Assembly: GCF_009870125.1 (NCBI RefSeq)
Contig: NC_046683.1
Location: forward strand, 57,551,869 to 57,615,868
Origin: Drosophila pseudoobscura
Taxonomy: Eukaryota > Arthropoda > Insecta > Diptera > Drosophilidae
Direction of reading: 5' to 3'
Length of the DNA stretch: 64,000 nucleotides
The notes under the pieces were generated by a model. The model was not told where the DNA came from. It ran no database searches and saw only the letters and a program-made list of their open reading frames with translations. Numbering within the stretch: position 1 is the stretch's first letter; every line of letters begins with the position of its first letter. Both the position numbers and the translations under genes were made by a program. Below are positions 58,638 to 64,000 of the stretch, piece by piece.

Positions 58638-60322
58638 TTAGGCGGATGAACTATCGGTTGGCAAGAGCGAGGCGGCGGCCTCGGCCAGCTCGATGGCTGC
58701 CACACGGGCCGCTGTCAGAGTCTCATCGGCGTCAAAGCACGGCTTGTGCGTCGGCGACTGGCTGGGCGTGCAGTTGGTGCTCTTTGGCTTGCGGAACCAG
58801 TTGCCAATGCGGCGTCGTCCCAGCGAACCCGTCGATGTCGTCGACAGCATCTGGGAGTTGTCCACGCTGGCGAAGCCATCGCGGGACTGCGATTTTTTCG
58901 GCAAAGTATCGGAGAACCGGGACGCTGACTTGGCCGGCGATTCCGGAACGGAGCTCTCCCCACTGGCCGATGTGCCGCCGCACATGGCGTGCTCAAAGTC
59001 GGGCAGCTCGTAGTCCGACTGATCGGAAAAGTCGCCCGGCCGCTCCTCGTAGTTGTACTCGAAGCCAGTCATCTCCGATACGTAGAGGGCCTTGCCGCCG
59101 AACTGCCGCTCGAGGGCGAGGGTGTTGAGGAAGCGGTGCTTGCGGTTCGCCGAGCGGAAGCTGAAGTCGTACCACTTGTCCCGCGACTCGCAGTAGATCC
59201 GCAGCGAGTTCTTGATCGTGTGCCCGAACATCTTGCCATCCCGCACGTTCACCACGCGACAGCGGTCGAGGAATATGCGCCCCTTGTAAATGAAGTGGCT
59301 GCGTTTGATGATGTCGCGCTTGCAGTAGACCAGCTGGTTGTCGAACAGGAACAGGGTGTAGCTGCTGTTCCACAGATTCTGCTTCTGGCGTGTGGCGTCC
59401 ACCTGCAGGAAGAAGCGTGCGCTGTGCAGATGCAGCGGCGGGCCCTTGAAGTTCTGAAAGCTGGCCTGGTGCCTCGCAATGGTCTCGCTGTGGCGTTTGC
59501 CCTCATTGACCGCCTCAGTGATGCCGCGCATGGCCTCCAGCGCCAGGTTTACGGTCTCGTACGTGTCGGGTATGTCCATCTCGTTGACGTCGAGCTGTTC
59601 GTAGTCAGGGGCCGAGGGTTTTTCAGCTTTTTCGCCATCGCTGCCCGTGTTGGCAGCAGAAGCACGCGTTGGCTTGATAATCTCGCTGAGGTGCAGGGGA
59701 TAGCGGCAGATGCGTTGCACGGGAGCCAGCAGGTGGGCGGAGAGTGGCAGCTCGGCCAGGTTCTCCGACTCGCGGCAACTGGAAGGGCGATAAACTCAGT
59801 GTTAGTACGCTGTTGACATAAAATCCGACTATCCGGTTGAACTCACTTCTCCAGAATGGTGCGTGCATCCTTGACACGATCGTAGGACTCCAGCTCGATA
59901 AGGGCCCGGGGATAGGCGTTGCAGTAGTTGGAGTAGCACAGGAATCCCTTGTGCTGTTTGGGTTTGGGGGGGTCGGATTACTGATCAGTCAATGGCTCTG
60001 GAGAGGGGAAATGGCAGTCAAGCACTCACCATTTTCAGGAACACCTTCGCGATTTGGTTCTGCTCGATTCCCCTGCGCAACGCCTCGAGGAACTTTTTCT
60101 GGAACTTGTAGATGGCCGCTATGTTCGAGAAGATCAGGCGGATGCTGTTCGGCGAGAATATGTCGATGCGCTTGCTCATGGCCGGCAGATACCTGTGGCG
60201 GGTCGGGGTTCCGGGTGTTAAGGTAGTTCTGATCACGAGTGCGAGGCCCACTTACCCGTCACAAATGGCAGCCAGCAGCTTGACGTAGTTGACCTCCGTT
60301 TCCAGCAGCTCGCGCACAGCAG
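58638..60322 (-). pseudogene. RhoGEF3: RhoGEF3-like Dbl-family exchange factor, 5'-truncated duplicate
   Basis: The 3' part of a Rho/Rac/Cdc42 guanine-nucleotide exchange factor related to ARHGEF4/ARHGEF9. Exons: 60322-60256 (cut at the left by the duplication), 60192-60030, 59953-59847 and 59778-58638, in phase. The DH domain is visible from VRELLETEVNYVKLLAAICD through SPNSIRLIFSN and VQRICRYPLHLSEIIK. A PH domain follows (LFLFDNQLVYCKRDIIKR ... KWYDFSFRSANRKHRFLNTL). A Ser-rich tail contains GNWFRKPKSTNC. In this copy the DH domain loses its start and is fused to E(bx) exon 1 at 60,322/60,323. The functional gene probably runs off the right edge from copy 2. All frames are intact downstream of the break, so the fragment could still be translated from an internal Met. 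Confidence 0.75.
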
Positions 60323-60577
60323 GTTCGACTTGCGGCCGCGTCCTCTCTTGGCGGCACTGCCACGGTTCCCACGGCTGTGATTGTTATGGCTGCTGCGACT
60401 GCACTCGTCGCTTTGCGGGGAAATGCCGCGCGAAGCGGACGGTGTGCTTGCCTGCGATTTTCCTTCGCTGAGATATTTCGGCTTTTTGAGCAATTGATAA
60501 CTGAAGCGTCCAGATGAAGTCCGCTCATTTGGCGTCTTTGGCGGTCGACCGCGCTTACGGCTACCGCGACCGCTCAT
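60323..60577 (-). pseudogene. Truncated copy of E(bx) exon 1, fused to RhoGEF exon
   Basis: The first 85 codons of E(bx), starting [14 protein letters not shown], are repeated exactly, with the same upstream DNA. At 60,322 the sequence switches to RhoGEF coding DNA in a different frame. Reading on gives about 29 foreign residues and a stop if the intron is kept, or ...VTGICRP and a TGA if the RhoGEF donor at 60,255 is used. That TGA overlaps the ATG of RhoGEF MSKRIDIF. The E(bx) promoter copy is intact, so transcription is plausible. Confidence 0.8.
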
Positions 60578-63500
60578 TTTTGTGTGGTTTTCCTTTGCCT
60601 GGCTGCCTGGCTAGGCTAGGGCTATCCAATACACACAATCTTACTACGACTGTCTTTGCTGTAGGTGCTTCTGCGTTTCGCTCAGATATAGTTCCGTTTT
60701 TTCGCGGAGGAATTGCACATTAGATCTATAACGAGAACAAAAAAATTATTTAATACAAATTGCTTCCGATGTATTGTGTACATTTATCACTCGCAACCAT
60801 CCGTCTACGAACACTGCCAAACACACACAGCTATTCAATTGGATATACGAGAAAAATCGATCAGCTTCAGAGCAGCAATACTTTTTGATTCATTTCACTT
60901 TGTTTACGCGTTCCACACATGGTTTTATATTTGACGAAACGAACGTTTAATAACACCCGCCAAAATATATACACATTCATTCGTTCAGGATGTTTGACTA
61001 GGCTTAATATATTATAAGTACGTGTGTATGCAAACACATTCTCAATTTATAATATGGACTGCACACGCACTGAACGGCAGCACCACCAAATGAGCTTGTG
61101 TGTGTGCGCGAGGAAATGAAGCCAACGCACATTGTCCGCCATTTATAAAATGTGAAAATTTTGTTAATTCCTACTAGCGTCGATAAATCTGACACAAAAA
61201 ACATGAAAATTTAATGCACACATTACCCCGCATTTTGGGCATATTATTGATTATATTTAACACAATATATTGTACAATTTTAGACCGTCTTTCAACAAAC
61301 CGCGAGCGAATATCTTTTACCTAACATAGTCCACTTGAGAGGTGTACAGTCAGCCAATCACAGAGGTTCTTTTATTTGTGGATGCCGCAAGCGACATCTG
61401 TCGGTCGGTTTTCGTACTGATTTGTGAATGTTGAACACAGGGCTGCAAATTACATTATCGAACTATCAGATGGCATTGTCGAATATTTTTAAAATGGTTT
61501 GTTTGTTTAAAAGTGGTGCAAAATGAATCAAATTCAATGCTATTGCACTTCCAGTATTGGAGCGGATCTGTATACCCCGATCTACATGCGCTGCTCCAAG
61601 AATTGATCATCATAATGATATAAACTGCACTGCATTTTTTTCTAAAGTGGCATATTTTCCGCCAAAAATTATACAAATCATTATTATTGAACTGTTATTT
61701 CGTGATTGGCGGTTCCTTGGTTGTCAAGACCTTTAAATCCGACTTAAGTTGACTCGATTCTCTTTAACGATATATCGATGGGGGAAAAAAACATTGTTAT
61801 ATCGCACAGTGCTGAAATGCGCTCCCTATCGATATTGTATACTGGACATGCCATGCCGGAAACCTAACGGAAAATTAAGTAAAGTGAAAAATGGTCGTGT
61901 TATTGTTTTGGATAAATATATGTTATTTATTTGGCATATGGAGCATATTAGGTTGCTAATGTATACGGGCTGTGTTCTTTCTGGTTAAAGTTACGAGTGT
62001 GTTGTTCGTTATGTTTTTGAAACGTGTAGGTTCTTTATAATATAAATTGCTCAGTCAATACCAAGTACATACCACATTTACCGTTGCCAATTTTTGCATG
62101 TATTGTATGTACAATTGAAATTCTCAAAACGTTTCTGCGTATTTATGTATGTATACTTTTAAATATATTTATTATCATGCATTTATGATTCAAACTTAAC
62201 GAAATGGAACATGCAAGGTGCGTCGGAATAGTAAACAAATAGCCCACTTGTTGATTTCATTGCAACGCAACCTGTGTCGCTGTCGCGGTCGCGGTCACAG
62301 TCGCAGCGGCGTCCATCTTTGGAAAGTAACCGTAAAATTATCCATAATTTGTTTCCTCGATGGCTGGAGTGGAATTTCACTTTGAAAATAGTTTGTTTGT
62401 GGGTAAAATAAAAACAAAAAGATAAATGAATGCCATTTCTTTTCGCACGCACCTTGCAATAGTTTCACTTGTCTATATATGTATGTATATGTATATGTAT
62501 TGTATGTTTTTATGTATATTCAGGACTAAAATGTTGTATATGGTTTGGTATAGTGTTTTTTAGTTAACGTTTTGGCGTTTCGTTTTGCAGAGTTCAACCA
62601 ATATTTCTCTCTGCAATATCTATTAAATAGTCAATTGCTTATTGAATTTATAATTTTTGATTAACTTATACAGACCATCATTAAACATTAAACTTTCAAC
62701 TAATTCTTGACAATTGTTCGACGTTAGGTTACATAATTACTAAGGGGATAATACAATACAATACAATATATTACGATACGTGTCTCTTTAAAAAAAATTA
62801 AATTCGCTCAATTGTTTTGTTGCAGTTTGCTTGTGTTGTTTTTGTTGTTTTTTTTGTTTAAACATATTCTAACATTGTTGAGTTTTGTGTTCAAATTGAC
62901 AATCTGATCAACCAATTTCCATATAATACAATATTTATTCGTTTGCATTCCGTTTGCACACAGTTCGCTATTTTATTTTTGTTGTTGTATTAATATGTTT
63001 GTTTTTTATTTTTCTTTTATTTATTTTGGATTTTTCTACTCAAATTTCGCAGGTGGAAATACTGGAAACACTAACAAATGCCAAGGTTCGTATATATGTA
63101 TGTATTTTTGATGCCATATTCTTAAAAACACCTTCCCTTCAGTTAAAATGTTCTCTAGTTGCGAGCACGTTTCCGAAACGCATCTCAGTATCGGGTATTT
63201 CTGTGGGTAGTTTTCTATTCAGCTTGGAGTGGGGTCTTCTGGGGGGGGTGGGTGGGGGGTCTCTAAGCGAACTTGAATACACAAACAGAGGGCTTTAAAG
63301 CATACAATAATGGTGTAATTTGCAGGAATTTATTATCGCCTTATCACATAAATTAGGATTATACGGACAGGTAGTAGGTAATAGGTAATAGGGTTTTTAG
63401 ACTAGCAGTCGGCGACACCAGCATCTGGCACTTTTATCGAAAGCTGCCTTCAAATGCCACAAGTATACATTATTTTTGTTTTGTTTTGTTTTTGGTAAAT

Positions 63501-63786
63501 CTAAAAATCTAAATACATAACTTATTACCACGTTTATCGATTTGCCGTCTAGAAATCCTCAAACGACAAAAGATTTACAAAAAAAAAAAAAATGGAAAAA
63601 AAAATTCTAAAATATACTGTAACACTCGTTAGTTTTGTTTACTTTTTTCAATTGGTAGAGGCAATTTAACATTAACAATAATGTAACATAACAAATAGTA
63701 TGCGCCTTCTTCGCACAGGCCTGGATGTATGTATAATATTCTGTATTCTGTGTTCTGTATTCAGTATTCTGATATTCTCTGTGTGC

Positions 63787-64000
63787 TTAGGCGGATGAAC
63801 TATCGGTTGGCAAGAGCGAGGCGGCGGCCTCGGCCAGCTCGATGGCTGCCACACGGGCCGCTGTCAGAGTCTCATCGGCGTCAAAGCACGGCTTGTGCGT
63901 CGGCGACTGGCTGGGCGTGCAGTTGGTGCTCTTTGGCTTGCGGAACCAGTTGCCAATGCGGCGTCGTCCCAGCGAACCCGTCGATGTCGTCGACAGCATC
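63787..64000 (-). CDS. RhoGEF3: RhoGEF3, C-terminal end of second copy (partial)
   Basis: The last 70 codons of the RhoGEF, identical in protein to copy 1: GNWFRKPKSTNCTPSQSP through EAAASLLPTDSSSA and stop. In a simple head-to-tail duplication this copy is the one still joined to the 5' exons of the gene, so it is likely the functional RhoGEF3 terminus. Confidence 0.75.
   Translation of the reverse strand, partial: MLSTTSTGSLGRRRIGNWFRKPKSTNCTPSQSPTHKPCFDADETLTAARVAAIELAEAAASLLPTDSSSA

Larger units (their letters stand above)
55179..60322. repeat. Segmental tandem duplication, copy 1 (5,144 bp)
   Basis: Sequence from 55,179 onward recurs at 60,323 onward at an offset of 5,144 bp (5,149 after a G-run). 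The unit holds most of E(bx) exon 1, its promoter, the intergenic DNA and the last five RhoGEF exons (the first of them partial). In the 3.68 kb that can be compared I see only one base change and length changes in the G-run near 58,085-58,115 / 63,230-63,260. Confidence 0.92.
60323..64000. repeat. Segmental tandem duplication, copy 2 (continues past window)
   Basis: This repeats 55,179-58,851. If the unit is complete it would end near 65,470, outside the window. Its intergenic part (60,578-63,786) repeats the DNA described for 55,434-58,637 and holds no other gene that I can see. Confidence 0.9.

Noticed and set aside
1-64000. tRNA, snoRNA or miRNA genes
   Set aside because: I looked for tRNA-like box A/B pairs and compact stable hairpins and found none I could defend. 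The only strong hairpin is the inverted-repeat element at 2546-2703.

Overview
The window is animal nuclear DNA from a fly of the genus Drosophila. Intron-split genes with GT..AG junctions, long CAG/CAA (Gln) tracts and several proteins that match well-known Drosophila orthologues all point there. Third codon positions are GC-rich, as in Sophophora. The dispersed intronic repeats resemble those of the obscura group, but I cannot fix the species. Genes that lie at two separate places on chromosome arm 3L (Muller element D) of D. melanogaster are neighbours here.

Layout: the 3' end of a tyrosine phosphatase (Ptpmeg, +, 1-1168). A repeat-rich gap with a hairpin element and a decayed tandem array (1.8-3.4 kb). 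A secreted Gln-rich protein (-, 3.7-6.7 kb). PHGPx (-, 9.0-10.3 kb) with two alternative leader exons. Strip, a STRIPAK scaffold (+, 11.9-14.6 kb). A nicotinamide riboside kinase (-, 16.1-17.1 kb). DPM2 (-) and PIG-C (+), head to head at 17.2-19.3 kb. A ZnT1-like zinc exporter, ZnT63C (-, 20.6-23.2 kb). About 7 kb of low-complexity non-coding DNA. A very large repeat-domain gene (-, 30.7-40.1 kb) that I do not recognise. Pseudogene scraps at 40.6-41.1 kb. The complete NURF301 gene E(bx) (-, 41.8-55.4 kb). The 3' half of a Dbl-family RhoGEF (RhoGEF3-like, -, 58.6-60.3 kb). From 60,323 to the window end, a second, nearly identical copy of 55,179 onward.

Three things stand out. (1) The 30.7-40.1 kb gene carries a head-to-tail duplication of an eight-exon block of about 3.48 kb. 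My splice model stays in one frame through all 21 coding exons and predicts about 2,689 residues, with about 12 copies of a roughly 75-residue module I cannot assign to a known family. (2) ZnT63C ends at a TGA followed by C, after which the same frame stays open for 128 more codons, a strong candidate for programmed stop-codon readthrough. (3) A 5,144-bp tandem duplication joins E(bx) exon 1 to an internal RhoGEF exon. It leaves a truncated RhoGEF 3' copy and a chimeric E(bx)-RhoGEF transcription unit. The copies are so similar that a haplotype or assembly artefact must be excluded.

DPM2 and PIG-C are divergent neighbours whose products are known to meet in the first enzyme of GPI-anchor synthesis. 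E(bx) codes for the largest NURF chromatin-remodelling subunit and shows sequence signs of both short and long isoforms. Exon limits are my manual calls from splice consensus and phase; they have not been checked by computation or against transcripts.
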